Source of the DNA: Halorubrum alkaliphilum
GTDB taxonomy: Archaea; Halobacteriota; Halobacteria; Halobacteriales; Haloferacaceae
DNA length: 64,000 nucleotides
Direction: 5' to 3'
NCBI RefSeq assembly: GCF_017873815.1
Contig: NZ_JAGGKQ010000003.1
Span: forward strand, 149,631-213,630
Positions 18,978 through 27,444 of the stretch are shown here, one piece after another. A model generated the notes under the pieces. The model did not search any database, was not told the DNA's origin, and was given only the letters and a program-made list of their open reading frames with translations. Each line of letters opens with the position of its first letter. Position 1 is the first letter of the stretch. Both the position numbers and the translations under genes were made by a program.

Positions 18978-19115
18978 GCAGCCGCTCACGTTCTTTTTAA
19001 ATACGCTCTCGTCGCTACTGATTTGAGAGACCCGCTCCCGGCATCGATCGAGGCGGGTCGACACACACCGCGCGTGGAACGCCTCAGGCTCCGGTAGCAG
19101 CGCTTCCTCGACTCA

Positions 19116-19125
19116 CCTTTTAAGT
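19116..19125 (+). promoter_or_regulatory. TATA-like box for mgsA
   Basis: CCTTTTAAGT about 25-30 nt before the ATG at 19148, consistent with a leaderless start. It lies only 75 bp beyond the end of the structured repeat. Confidence 0.45.
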
Positions 19126-19147
19126 CGTGCGGCGAGGTACGCGGCGT

Positions 19148-19585
19148 ATGCGGATCGCGCTTATCGCCCACGACGAACTGAAAGACGAGATGGTCGCGTT
19201 CGTGAACGCACACCGGGACACTCTCGTCGACCACGAACTGATAACGACCGGTACCACCGGGAAACGGATCGCCGAGGAGACCGGGCTTCCGGTGAACCGG
19301 CAGGCGTCCGGACCGCTCGGCGGCGATCTCCAGATCGGCGCGATGGTCGCCGACGGCGAGATCGGCGGGCTCGTTTTCCTCCGGGACCCGCTCACCGCAC
19401 AACCCCATGAGCCGGACATCTCCGCGCTGCTCCGTGTCTGTGACGTGAAAGACGTCCCGGTCGCGACGAACCTCGCGTCGGCGGAGCTGCTCGTCGACGG
19501 GCTCCTCGAGGGCGACACCACCGTCAACGACGACCTGATCGACGACGAGTCGCCGCTCGCGGACGGGGAGTATCAGGACGGATAA
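19148..19585 (+). CDS. mgsA: Methylglyoxal synthase
   Basis: 145 residues from the ATG at 19148 ([19 protein letters not shown]). The phosphate site TTGTTGKRI and the active-site segment [19 protein letters not shown] (catalytic Asp in GGD), then [20 protein letters not shown] with the conserved His, are all present. The enzyme eliminates phosphate from dihydroxyacetone phosphate to give methylglyoxal in the cytosol, relieving DHAP build-up. That fits an organism growing on glycerol through GlpK/GlpABC, encoded 10 kb away. It is a single gene, followed 43 bp later by an exported protein gene. Confidence 0.94.
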   Translation: MRIALIAHDELKDEMVAFVNAHRDTLVDHELITTGTTGKRIAEETGLPVNRQASGPLGGDLQIGAMVADGEIGGLVFLRDPLTAQPHEPDISALLRVCDVKDVPVATNLASAELLVDGLLEGDTTVNDDLIDDESPLADGEYQDG

Positions 19586-19628
19586 CCGGGTGCCGAGGTT
19601 TATGTTCGGTGTCGCGTAGTCACGGGCG

Positions 19629-20168
19629 ATGGGACTCGGGGATCCGGGACGTGACGCGTCGGGATCGGGCGGATCGACGACGCTCGTCTTTGCCGTGCTC
19701 CTCTCGGTTCTCGTGGCGACCTCGGGTATCGGGGCAGTCGCCGCCACGCCCGGGACCGGATCCGCGGTGGGCGGGACGGCCGACGGCGGTGTCGGGGATC
19801 CACAGCGGGCGAGTGTGCCGCCCACAACGTGTTTCGTCGGCGAGGGGTACCCCCTCTCCATCGGAAACGGATCGGCGACGATCGACGCGGTCGTTCACGC
19901 CTCCGTGCTCACCGACCCAGCCGCCGGCGACGAGTTCGGCGTCGAACTCGCGGGGTCGCTCGACGGCGACCCGCTCGTGACGCTCGCCGCCGGCGTTCGG
20001 GTCGACGCGCCGGGACTGATAACCAACGGCACGAACCCGTTCGCGGCGTTCGACCTCCTGTACGCATACGAGCTCCGACTACCGATGTTCGACGGTGTCG
20101 TCGGCGACTCCGAACACCGAGAGGACCGTCCGCCGGTGGGGTCGGCGGCGGGAACGGTTCCCTGTTAG
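19629..20168 (+). CDS. Exported protein, unknown function
   Basis: 179 residues. After a polar start, residues about 17-38 are hydrophobic (TTLVFAVLLSVLVATSGIGAV) and end with ALA-like small residues, so a Sec signal peptide is likely. The mature part is glycine- and alanine-rich with a single conserved-looking CFVGEGYPLSIGNGS segment and a hydrophobic C-terminal core (LLYAYELRLPMFDGV). I do not recognise the family. Its last three bases overlap the end of the convergent gene on the other strand (20165-20845). Confidence 0.5.
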   Translation: MGLGDPGRDASGSGGSTTLVFAVLLSVLVATSGIGAVAATPGTGSAVGGTADGGVGDPQRASVPPTTCFVGEGYPLSIGNGSATIDAVVHASVLTDPAAGDEFGVELAGSLDGDPLVTLAAGVRVDAPGLITNGTNPFAAFDLLYAYELRLPMFDGVVGDSEHREDRPPVGSAAGTVPC

Positions 20169-20845
20169 TCGGGAGTCGTCTCCGGCGGCTCGCCGGACTC
20201 GCGGAGTGCCTCGTGGGCGTCGGCGACCCTCGTCGTCGCGTGGATCGTCGCCTCCAGAAGCGTCCGCTCCGGAAACGCGACCGTGAGATCGAGACCGTCG
20301 GCGCCGAAGTCCAGTCCCGGTCAGTCGGCGCGGACGCCGCGAACCAGTCCGAGGAGCTCCCGGCGAGCGTCGTCGGCATCGACGTCGTCGCCCTCGTCGA
20401 CTCGATACGCGCCACCGGCGATGAGATACTCGCCCGACTCCCAAACCGCGAGCAATGCCTCGACCGGGACGCCTCCTGCGGGGAGGACACAGCGCGCGCG
20501 GTACGTGACGAGCGTTGCCGTGGAGGCATCCGGGTCGTCGACGCGGATCGACCGCTCGCTGCGGGTCTCGACCGCCTCGATGTCACGGTCGCCGAGACGG
20601 TCGCGGAACCCCGCTCGTGCGCGGTTCTCGACGAGGCGGGTGAGCGCGGGGTTCGGCGTTCCGCCCGGACGGATCCGGAGTCGACTCGCGAAAAAGAACG
20701 GGCGCGGCTCGTCGCGGTCCGTGCGCTCGTATCTGACGGTTCCGGCCGTCACCGAGACGGGACCGGCGGCGAACGGCCGCTCGGTCGTACGCTCGACCTG
20801 TCGCCACCCGTCGAGCCGATCCGTGGGGATGATCGGAGGGTGCAT
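20165..20845 (-). pseudogene. Conserved acidic protein gene with an in-frame TGA (codon 175 of 227)
   Basis: From ATG 20845 (MHPPIIPTDRLDGWRQVERT) the frame runs 174 residues to TGA at 20321-20323. The same frame then continues without shift for 51 more codons (PGLDFGADGLDLTVAFPERTL and onward, ending with TAA at 20165). The downstream residues have the acidic composition and codon use of a real haloarchaeal gene. A single change (TGA to TGG) would restore one 226-residue protein. Possible explanations are a recent nonsense mutation, a sequencing error or readthrough; a naturally short protein is less likely. The protein is soluble and I do not recognise its family. Confidence 0.55.
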
Positions 20846-20922
20846 ACGCCCCGTTTCGGATGACTGCGACTAAATAGCGTGGGTGGTTCGGGATCGCGTC
20901 GTCACTCGTGCCGGCGTTCGCG

Positions 20923-21243
20923 TCAGTGGTCGTCCTCGCGCCACTTGTGCTCGCAGTCGGTACAGACGAAAAAGCGGGTCTCGGACTCGTCGGCCGAACG
21001 TATCTGTTGCATGTACCAGTACGCCTGATCGTTGCCACACTCCGGACAGTGGGCCGTCGTCTTCGGGAGTCCCTTGTCCTCGGCATCGCTGACGTCGATG
21101 ATCTCGGACTCCTCCTGGGACTCGGTTATCCACGCGTCCGTCTCGGCGTCGCGGCCGGTTTCGTAGCCACAGGAGCCACACACCCAGTGGTCCTCGCCCT
21201 CGCCGGACTTCATCATCGAACCGCACTCGTCGCAGAACTTCAT
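20923..21243 (-). CDS. tfs: Transcription factor S (TFIIS/RPB9-like cleavage factor)
   Basis: 106 residues, the standard TFS length. The N-terminal zinc ribbon is MKFCDECGSMM ... WVCGSCGYETG. The C-terminal ribbon is CPECGNDQAYWYMQQIRSADE ... FFVCTDCEHKWRED. The RSADE tip carries the Asp-Glu pair that inserts into the polymerase active site and stimulates cleavage of backtracked RNA. A TATA-like GCTTATGTAT (reverse strand, 21264-21273) lies about 25 nt before the ATG. It is monocistronic, and the AlaX gene upstream has its own promoter. Confidence 0.95.
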   Translation of the reverse strand: MKFCDECGSMMKSGEGEDHWVCGSCGYETGRDAETDAWITESQEESEIIDVSDAEDKGLPKTTAHCPECGNDQAYWYMQQIRSADESETRFFVCTDCEHKWREDDH

Positions 21244-21341
21244 GGCCGAACCTACAACGGCCGATACATAAGCGGCGGGATCCGATGTCGGCGCGTGTTA
21301 CCCGCCACGTCGGATGGGCGAGCGTGGCCGGGTCGCCGCCC

Positions 21342-22109
21342 TCAGACGTGGTCGGCGAGCACGAACCGGATCCGCTCCTCGTCGCTCCCCTTCGTCTCAC
21401 GTCCCGTGACCACGACCTCGCCGATATCGCCCGTCGATCCGACGTGGGTCCCCGCACAGGCGGTCCGGTCGTACGGCTCCCCGGCGGAATCGCCTCCGGC
21501 GTCGCCGATCTCGACGATCCGGAGCTCCGTGATCGGGTCCGGGAGGAGGTCGATCCGGGTACGGTCGGTATCGAGCGACTCCTCCGCGGCCGCCCGGTCC
21601 ATCGTGTAGCTGTTCACGGGCCGATCGTCGTCCACGAGCTCGTTGAGACGGTCCTCGATCCGTCCGAGATCCTCGTCATCGAACCGGTCGTAGGCGGCGT
21701 CGAGATGGGCGTGGGTGGCGTACAGCTGGTTTCCGGTCGTTCTGGCGTCGAACGCGTCGAGCAGCAGCGCCGACAGCAGGTGTTGTGCGGTGTGGTACCG
21801 AGCGTGTGCGGACCGACGGTCCGAGTCGACCTCGCCGGCCACCACGGTTCCGGGCGAGGGAAGCGCCGACTCGTCGGTACCAACGGGTTCGAGCGTGTGA
21901 TACACGGTGTCCGTCTTCTCGACGTCGACGACCCGCCATCGCCGGTCCGGATCGTCGACGGCGCGGAGCGTTCCCGTGTCGTGCGGCTGCCCGCCGCCGG
22001 TCGGATAAAAGCCCGTTCGATCGAGGACGACCCGGTCGTTGAGGGCTCGTTCGACGGTCGCCTGGAAATCCAGAAGCGAGTCGTCGTCGAGGTGTAGCTG
22101 CTCGGTCAT
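21342..22109 (-). CDS. Alanyl-tRNA editing protein (AlaX)
   Basis: 255 residues. The N-terminal fold opens FYPTGGGQPHDTG as in the AlaRS-like C-Ala barrel. The zinc-binding editing motif is HTAQHLLSALLLDAF (HxxxH), completed by CAGTHVGSTGDIG. AlaX proteins hydrolyse mischarged Ser- or Gly-tRNA(Ala) in trans. The length and lack of a C-Ala extension make it AlaX-M-like. A clear TATA box (AGTATATAACTG on this strand, about 22132-22143) lies just ahead of the ATG. All metal ligands are present. Confidence 0.92.
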   Translation of the reverse strand: MTEQLHLDDDSLLDFQATVERALNDRVVLDRTGFYPTGGGQPHDTGTLRAVDDPDRRWRVVDVEKTDTVYHTLEPVGTDESALPSPGTVVAGEVDSDRRSAHARYHTAQHLLSALLLDAFDARTTGNQLYATHAHLDAAYDRFDDEDLGRIEDRLNELVDDDRPVNSYTMDRAAAEESLDTDRTRIDLLPDPITELRIVEIGDAGGDSAGEPYDRTACAGTHVGSTGDIGEVVVTGRETKGSDEERIRFVLADHV

Positions 22110-22131
22110 ACCGTCTCGGTACGACCGCGAA

Positions 22132-22143
22132 CAGTTATATACT
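22132..22143 (-). promoter_or_regulatory. TATA box for the AlaX gene
   Basis: AGTATATAACTG on the reverse strand, ending about 22 nt before the ATG at 22109; one of the clearest TATA boxes in the window. Confidence 0.5.
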
Positions 22144-22169
22144 GCTTGCGGCGGCAGCGTCCGTCGCTT

Positions 22170-23504
22170 CTATTTCGATCGGAAGGGCCAGTCGCCGGTG
22201 AGTTTCATTCCCGTGGCCGCCCCCGTCGACTCGAGTTCCGCCGCGATCCGGTCCGTGTCACCCCGGTCCACCGAGACCCCCTCACGGCCGAGGTCGACGA
22301 CGAGCGCAGTCAGGAGTATCGACTGCTCCCGGAGGTTCCGAACGTCGAGCTTGTCGAGGGTGTCGGCCGCGGTGTGACCCCATCCCCGTCCGCGGTCCTC
22401 GGTCTCGCCCGACACCATGTAGCCGGGGATCCCCCGCTGGACGAACGGCCAGTGGTCGCTGTGGGGAACGATCTCCCCGCCGAGCGCGACCGGGTGGTCG
22501 AACCGTTCACGGAGCCGTTCGCCGGCGGCTTCCAGCTCGTCGAAACCGTGATGGTCGAGTTTTAGGGTGCGGCCGAACACGTTGCTATCGACGTTGACGA
22601 CGGCTCCGACGGCGCCCGGATCGACGCCGTCGGCCGTCTTCGAGGAGCCGACGAGGCCGACCTCCTCCGCGCCGAAGGCGGCGAACCGAACCCGCGTCTC
22701 CAACTCTCCCTCGCGGTCCGCGAGCGCGCGAGCGACCTCGACTATCGTCGCGGTGCCGGCCCCGTTGTCCATCGCTCCCTCCGCGATGTCGTGGGCGTCG
22801 ACGTGCGAGGAGACGAGCAGGTACTCGTCGGTGTCGGGACCGAGTTCGGCGAACGCGGTCCCGCTCGTCGCGTCCGGCGTCGCACAGTCGATGTCGACGG
22901 TCACTTCCTCGCCCTCGTACCGCCGGGTAAGTCGCGCGCCGGCCTCCTTGCTGACGCCGACCGCCGGAATCGCGCCGATCGGTTCCGTCTCGCTGCCGAT
23001 GCTCCCCGTGGGTGGAAGGCCCCCCTCGACGTGGTTCGCGAAGACGAACCCGGCGGCACCCGCGTCGACGGCGCGGTAGTACTTCTCGCGCCGGTGGACG
23101 AACCGGTCGAACTCGTCGGGAACGGTCGTGGAGACGACGACGATCGAATCCTCGATCTCGGCGGCGGCGGACTCGAACTCCTCGGGAGTCCCGTAGCCGA
23201 CGTCGACGAGCTCGCCGGTCGCGGTCGCGTCCGGGCTTCGCGGGAGCGCGATACAGGAACCGTCCCCCGCGGCGAGGGTATCTCCGTCCCGGCTGACGGC
23301 GCTGTCGCCGCGCTCCCAGCCCTGTATCTCGAACGCCTCGATCCGGGCGTTGCGCGCGCCGACCGCGGCGAACGCGTCACGCGTCAGTTCGAGCCCCGCG
23401 CGCTCCCCGTCGGAGCCGGCCATCCGGTTGCCGACGTCGGCGAGAGCTTCGAGGTGGTTCCAGCCGACGTCGCTCGTGAACGTGTCGCCGATCCACTCGG
23501 TCAT
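22170..23504 (-). CDS. M28-family zinc aminopeptidase
   Basis: 444 residues from the ATG at 23504 (MTEWIGDTFTSDVGWNHLEA). A PA-type insert lies around residues 110-210 (GAAGFVFANHVEGGLPPTGS). The co-catalytic zinc site is SSHVDAHD, GAMDNGAGTATIVE, FGAEEVGLVGS, VNVDSN and, near the end, GWGHTAADTLDKLD. There is no signal peptide, so it is a cytosolic peptidase, unlike secreted M28 enzymes. The frame remains open far upstream, but that stretch is antisense to the glycerol-1-phosphate dehydrogenase region and is not coding. Confidence 0.92.
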   Translation of the reverse strand: MTEWIGDTFTSDVGWNHLEALADVGNRMAGSDGERAGLELTRDAFAAVGARNARIEAFEIQGWERGDSAVSRDGDTLAAGDGSCIALPRSPDATATGELVDVGYGTPEEFESAAAEIEDSIVVVSTTVPDEFDRFVHRREKYYRAVDAGAAGFVFANHVEGGLPPTGSIGSETEPIGAIPAVGVSKEAGARLTRRYEGEEVTVDIDCATPDATSGTAFAELGPDTDEYLLVSSHVDAHDIAEGAMDNGAGTATIVEVARALADREGELETRVRFAAFGAEEVGLVGSSKTADGVDPGAVGAVVNVDSNVFGRTLKLDHHGFDELEAAGERLRERFDHPVALGGEIVPHSDHWPFVQRGIPGYMVSGETEDRGRGWGHTAADTLDKLDVRNLREQSILLTALVVDLGREGVSVDRGDTDRIAAELESTGAATGMKLTGDWPFRSK

Positions 23505-23620
23505 GCGTTCCCCTGCTCTCGGGAGCGCGTTAAGCGGTTCGATGGCGGAACCCCGGCCGGTTCCCGCGCTCAGTTCCGTGGTCCGGCGGCGCGTCAAGAC
23601 GCGTCGTGTTCGACGGAGGA

Positions 23621-24208
23621 TCAGTACGTGAACCCGTAGATGTGGTTCAACATAACGTACGTCACCACGCCGAGCACGAGCGAGAGCAGCCACGACCCGG
23701 CGGCGATCCGGCCCACTGTGGCGTGTGGCGTCTCCGTTCGAAGCTCGTTCACCGAGTGTGTGAGTCCCAACAGGAGCGCGTAGAGAACGACGGGGACGGC
23801 GACGATGGACAGCAGAATGTGGATCGCGAGCATGATGAGGTAGACGGTGCCGACGAGCTCCGGCCCGTCGAAGTACTTCGTTCCGCCGCCAGCAACGCGC
23901 GGAACGTAGATCGCGAGAAACAACAGGATGAGCGCGAACGACGTGGCCATCGCGGCGGCGTGTTTCCGTACCTCGTCGTTGCGGATCCAGTACCACCCGA
24001 GCGACAGCGTGAGGACCGTGAGGGAGTTGACGGCCGCGATCGCGTGCGTCATGACATCGACGGTCGACCGCGAGAGGTCGGGGAACAGGGCCTGAAAACC
24101 GGGAACGAGGAACGCGCCGAGCACCGCGCCGTAGCCGACGACGGTGAGGAGGGCGACGGTCGCGGCGGGGCGGCGCTTGACGCGCTCGCGAACGCTGGCT
24201 GCGGACAT
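23621..24208 (-). CDS. DUF420 family membrane protein
   Basis: 195 residues with about five to six transmembrane helices (for example GAVLGAFLVPGFQALFP, AIAAVNSLTVLTLSLGWYW, LILLFLAIYVPRV, YLIMLAIHILLSIVAVPVV). The histidines in THAIAAVN and IHILLSI sit in conserved positions. DUF420 proteins are related to the CtaM/YozB group and are found with haem-copper oxidase genes, where some assist oxidase maturation. No oxidase genes are adjacent here, so that role is only suggested by family. Independent gene, 116 bp from M28. Confidence 0.85.
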   Translation of the reverse strand: MSAASVRERVKRRPAATVALLTVVGYGAVLGAFLVPGFQALFPDLSRSTVDVMTHAIAAVNSLTVLTLSLGWYWIRNDEVRKHAAAMATSFALILLFLAIYVPRVAGGGTKYFDGPELVGTVYLIMLAIHILLSIVAVPVVLYALLLGLTHSVNELRTETPHATVGRIAAGSWLLSLVLGVVTYVMLNHIYGFTY

Positions 24209-24280
24209 ACCGGACGGAGGGAGCGGAGCGATAAGTCGGCTTCGGGTTCTCCCATCGATCGGGTCCGAACGAGGACAGCG

Positions 24281-25333
24281 CTATCGTTCGATGACGCCCG
24301 TCGATGTCGCCACCTCTATCGCCGCCTCCTCGCTTATCCCGCCTTGGAGGATCGTGTACCGGTCGCGGATCTCGTGGGCGTGGGTGAACGCGTGGATCAG
24401 CTCCGCGTCGTCGATCCCGAGTTCGGCGGCGGTCGTCGGCGCGTCGAGGGAGTCGAGTGCGTCCCGAATTGCCCGCCACTCGCCGTTCTCGCCGCTGTGG
24501 AGGTACTCGGTCAGAATCGACGCGACCCCGACCTGATGCCCGTGGAGCGCTTTCCCGGGGGCGGTCCGGTCGAGTTGGTGGGAGATGAGGTGTTCCGCGC
24601 CGGAGGCGGGCCGCGAGGAGCCCGCGATCGACATCGCGACCCCCGAGGAGACGAGTGCCTTCACGACAACCCACGAGGACTCCTCCAACCCGGGCCGGAT
24701 CATGTCGGCGTTCTCGACGAGCAGTTCGGCGGTCATCTCCGAGAGCGCGCCCGCGTACTCGCTGTACTCGACGTTGCGGAGCCGGCGGGCGAGTCGCCAG
24801 TCCTTCACGGCGGTGTAGTTGGAGATGATGTCCGCACAGCCCGCGGTGGTGAGCCGCCACGGAGCGTTCGCGAGGAACTCGGTGTCCGCGACGACAGCGA
24901 GCGGCGGGTCGGCGGCGACCGAGTGCCGGGTGTCGCCTTCGGGGATCGACGAGCGACCGGAGACGATCCCGTCGTGTGAGGCGACCGTCGGGGCGGAGAC
25001 GAAGCCGACGTCGAGGTGGTCGGCGGCCATCTTCGCGGTGTCGATAGGCTTGCCGCCGCCGAGCGCGATGAGATAGCCGGGATCGACCGCCTCGGCCCGC
25101 TCTATCAGCTTCTCGACCGAGTCGAAGGAGGCTTCCTCGACGACGGCGGTCGCGGGGTCGTCGAACTGCGCGCGCACCCGGTCGCCGGCGATCTCGTTCG
25201 GCGTCGGGCTCGTCACGATCAGCGGTCGCCCGGTGAGGTACAGCTCGCCGACCGCCGCCCCGAGGTCCTCGATGACGCCGTGGCCGACGAGCACGTTTCG
25301 CGGGAGCTTGATCCACGTCGACTTCTCGAACAT
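24281..25333 (-). CDS. egsA: Glycerol-1-phosphate dehydrogenase (archaeal lipid backbone enzyme)
   Basis: 350 residues, normal for the family. Opens MFEKSTWIKLPRNVLVGHGVI and contains the cofactor loop LIALGGGKPIDTAKMAA near residue 90. VSAPTVASHDGIVSGRSSI and the zinc ligands in the GSSRPASGAEHLISHQLD and GKALHGHQVGVAS segments follow. The enzyme reduces DHAP to sn-glycerol-1-phosphate with NAD(P)H, setting the stereochemistry of archaeal membrane lipids. It sits 72 bp from DUF420. A LysE-type gene lies 55 bp upstream on the same strand and may share a transcript. Confidence 0.96.
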   Translation of the reverse strand: MFEKSTWIKLPRNVLVGHGVIEDLGAAVGELYLTGRPLIVTSPTPNEIAGDRVRAQFDDPATAVVEEASFDSVEKLIERAEAVDPGYLIALGGGKPIDTAKMAADHLDVGFVSAPTVASHDGIVSGRSSIPEGDTRHSVAADPPLAVVADTEFLANAPWRLTTAGCADIISNYTAVKDWRLARRLRNVEYSEYAGALSEMTAELLVENADMIRPGLEESSWVVVKALVSSGVAMSIAGSSRPASGAEHLISHQLDRTAPGKALHGHQVGVASILTEYLHSGENGEWRAIRDALDSLDAPTTAAELGIDDAELIHAFTHAHEIRDRYTILQGGISEEAAIEVATSTGVIER

Positions 25334-25387
25334 ACCGGTTCCTCACGCCGCCACGTGAAAGCCGTTATCCATGTCGGATGGTGCCCC

Positions 25388-26080
25388 TCACCACGCCAGC
25401 ATCGTCGTCGCGGCGTCGACGAGGAAGTAGACGCCGAACCCGGCGAGCACGAGCGCCGATCCGACAGCAACGACGGGCGAGAACGCCTCTATGCGCCGTT
25501 CGGCGAGCACGAGCCCGGCCGGAAACAGCGTCACCCAGCCCAGCACGCCGAGGAAGAACCCGACGATCAGCGCGGGCGAGCCGGTAGTGACGACGAGCGT
25601 TCCGGCCAGCCCGTCGCCGACGAGTGGCAGCGGCGCGAGCACGTCGAGGTCGCCGGGACGGAGCAGCCCGACGCCGACGGTGAGCCAGAACAGCACCTGA
25701 TACGGGTTGGTCAGCGCCAACACGAGGGCCTTGCGGAACCCCTTCCCGTCCGTTACCATGGGATCCTCGCCGCTCGTGGGGCGAAACGACGCCCGCGCGC
25801 CGCGGGCCGCACCGATCGCGAAGTAACACATGAGGACGCCGCCGGCAGCGATCATGAGTACCTGAACCCTCGGTGCCGACTCGATGAGGGAGACGACGCC
25901 GGCGTACGCGAGGAGGAAGAAGACCACGTCGGCGGTCGCCGCGCCGAGTCCCGCCCGAGCGCCGGCGACCCAGCCGCGCAACACCGACTCCTCGGCGATG
26001 ACCGCGTTCATCGGCCCCGGGGGCGCGGCGAGTGCCAACCCGAACACCGCTCCAACGGCGATCGTTCCGACCGTGTTCAC
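25388..26080 (-). CDS. LysE/RhtB-family exporter
   Basis: 230 residues with about six hydrophobic segments. The N-terminal signature GLALAAPPGPMNAVIAEESVLRG is the LysE motif (a PGP turn after the first helix). A basic cytoplasmic loop around residues 85-110 (ARGARASFRPTSGEDP) and FRKALVLALTNPYQVLFW later in the protein match the family. Such proteins export amino acids or, in some branches, cadmium or other small solutes. The substrate cannot be read from the sequence. Confidence 0.87.
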   Translation of the reverse strand: MNTVGTIAVGAVFGLALAAPPGPMNAVIAEESVLRGWVAGARAGLGAATADVVFFLLAYAGVVSLIESAPRVQVLMIAAGGVLMCYFAIGAARGARASFRPTSGEDPMVTDGKGFRKALVLALTNPYQVLFWLTVGVGLLRPGDLDVLAPLPLVGDGLAGTLVVTTGSPALIVGFFLGVLGWVTLFPAGLVLAERRIEAFSPVVAVGSALVLAGFGVYFLVDAATTMLAW

Positions 26081-26224
26081 ACCCGTCCTGACGCCCGTTT
26101 CGGTGAAAAAGCTCGCGAACGGAAGGTGATGAACACTGTTGACGGTTCCGCGTTGATGTACGACGTTAGGTGTCGAAACGGATCGGAAGGCGTCTCGACG
26201 GACTCGGTAGAGGCCGCAGTCGAC

Positions 26225-26944
26225 TCAGGCGGGGTCCCGGACGTCGGCGTCGTCCCCGGTCGGGTCGGCGTTCTCGTCGGGTGCGTCCTGCGCGTCCTCA
26301 ACGCGGATCGACCGGGCGATCTCGGTCGGAAGGCTCTGTTCACCCTCGGGAGTTCGGACGGTTATCATGCCGAACGGGGCGACATCGACGACCTCGATCG
26401 TCGTTCCCGGCGTGACCCCCGCGGCGGCGAGGTACTCCAACTCCGCCTCCTTGCGGTCGGAAACGCGCGTAACGACGAGTCTATCCCCTTCCGGGTGATC
26501 CGATAGCCGGAGACCGCTTCCCTCGTCTATCGGATCCAGATCCGCGCCGGGGATCGGGTCGCCGTGGGGGTCGAACTCGGGGTCGCCGAGCGCCTCGGCG
26601 ACCCGGCGCTCGAACTCCTCGGAGATGTGGTGTTCGAGCGCGTCCGCCTCCGCGTGGACGTCGCTCCAGTCGTAGTCGAGTTGGTCCGCGAGGAACGCCT
26701 CAAGGAGGCGATGGTGCCGAACGACCTCCAGCGCGACCGCCTCGCCCTCGGCGGTGAGCTCGACCCCTTTATATGGCTCGCGGTGGACGAGGTCGCGATC
26801 GGCGAGTTTGGAAACCATATCGGTCACCGTCGGTGGAGTCTTGTCGACGTACTCGGCGATGGCGGACGTCGAGACGGGCGGCCCCTCCTCGGCCTGAAGG
26901 ACGTAGATCGCCTTGAGGTAGTCCTCCATCACGTCGCTGAGCAT
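26225..26944 (-). CDS. DtxR/MntR-type metal-dependent regulator with FeoA domain
   Basis: 239 residues. MLSDVMEDYLKAIYVLQAEEGPPVSTSAIAEYVDKTPPTVTDMVSKL is the N-terminal winged helix (continuous over about residues 1-47). The dimer/metal domain follows with HRLLEAFLADQLDYDWSDVHAEAD and LEHHISEEFERRVAEAL, which hold the His/Glu/Asp metal ligands. A C-terminal FeoA-like SH3 domain (LEYLAAAGVTPGTTIEVVDV) comes last, then an acidic tail. It probably represses iron or manganese uptake genes when metal is bound, like SirR/Idr proteins of haloarchaea. An AT-rich box about 30 nt before the ATG suits a leaderless start. Confidence 0.93.
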   Translation of the reverse strand: MLSDVMEDYLKAIYVLQAEEGPPVSTSAIAEYVDKTPPTVTDMVSKLADRDLVHREPYKGVELTAEGEAVALEVVRHHRLLEAFLADQLDYDWSDVHAEADALEHHISEEFERRVAEALGDPEFDPHGDPIPGADLDPIDEGSGLRLSDHPEGDRLVVTRVSDRKEAELEYLAAAGVTPGTTIEVVDVAPFGMITVRTPEGEQSLPTEIARSIRVEDAQDAPDENADPTGDDADVRDPA

Positions 26945-26976
26945 TTATATACCGTTACGGGAGACGATTCAAATAT

Positions 26977-27291
26977 CTACCGGGACCGTTCGTCCTCCGA
27001 TCGAGCGACGCCCTCACGAGTCACGTCGACGCCGCCGTCGGTCGCACCGCCGACGCGATCGCCGTCCACCTCATCGAGTCGCTGCCGGAGCGTCTCCTTC
27101 TCCCTGATCAGGGCGTTGACCGTCGCTTCGAGATCGGCGACACGACGCGTCAGGTCGATGTAGGTGTATCCGGCGGCAAACCCGATCAGGAGTCCGATAA
27201 ACCCGCCTCCGAAGAACCCCAAGAGAGTCGTAACGAACAGGAACACTCCGTTGAAGGCGTCCTCGGCGTCGAAGGGGAGGGCGAGAGACAT
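26977..27291 (-). CDS. Membrane-anchored coiled-coil protein, unknown function
   Basis: 104 residues from the ATG at 27291 (MSLALPFDAEDAFNG). A long hydrophobic stretch at about residues 15-45 (FLFVTTLLGFFGGGFIGLLIG) is followed by a heptad-rich segment (TRRVADLEATVNALIREKETL) and a charged tail. The layout suggests a single or hairpin membrane anchor with a cytosolic coiled coil. It sits between the DtxR-type gene (32 bp downstream) and the divergent aglB gene 197 bp away. I do not recognise a family. Confidence 0.55.
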   Translation of the reverse strand: MSLALPFDAEDAFNGVFLFVTTLLGFFGGGFIGLLIGFAAGYTYIDLTRRVADLEATVNALIREKETLRQRLDEVDGDRVGGATDGGVDVTREGVARSEDERSR

Positions 27292-27444
27292 ACGTGACGC
27301 GTCTCGGCCGAAACAAAAAACGATTTCGCCACCATCGAAACCGTCCGCTGAACTCCCGCCGACACGCCTGAGTCCTCCGACACCGACGGCTGAACCCGTG
27401 GAGACGTCATCGGAAACGCCTTCCAGCCAACCGACGCTCTCCGA

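Larger units (their letters stand above)
17856..19040. repeat. Structured dispersed repeat, copy 1 (480 bp once the IS6 insertion is removed)
   Basis: Bounded by imperfect terminal inverted repeats: CGGGAGTGAGTCTCGCA at 17856-17872 and its counterpart ending at 19040. TTTATAA boxes lie at 17890, 17924, 17975 and 18257. CCAAAGCCCCAGCC at 18013 precedes a stem (18030-18036 with 18079-18085) enclosing an 8-bp hairpin (18037-18044 with 18048-18055). An almost invariant 50-nt block spans 18086-18135. It is followed by a 9-bp hairpin (18138-18158), the palindrome GAGAATTCTC (18166-18175) and a further hairpin around CGGCGC-GTA-GCGCCG. The element is split by the insertion sequence at 18281-18977. 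Short frames inside it do not look like genes. CATCGATC occurs on both flanks (17847-17854 and 19042-19049), possibly a target duplication. Confidence 0.85.

Noticed and set aside
22170..25346. Very long reverse-strand frame (over 1000 codons) extending the M28 gene upstream
   Set aside because: The upstream two thirds is Arg/Pro-rich and overlaps glycerol-1-phosphate dehydrogenase and DUF420 in other frames; it reflects the GC bias. The real start is the ATG at 23504.
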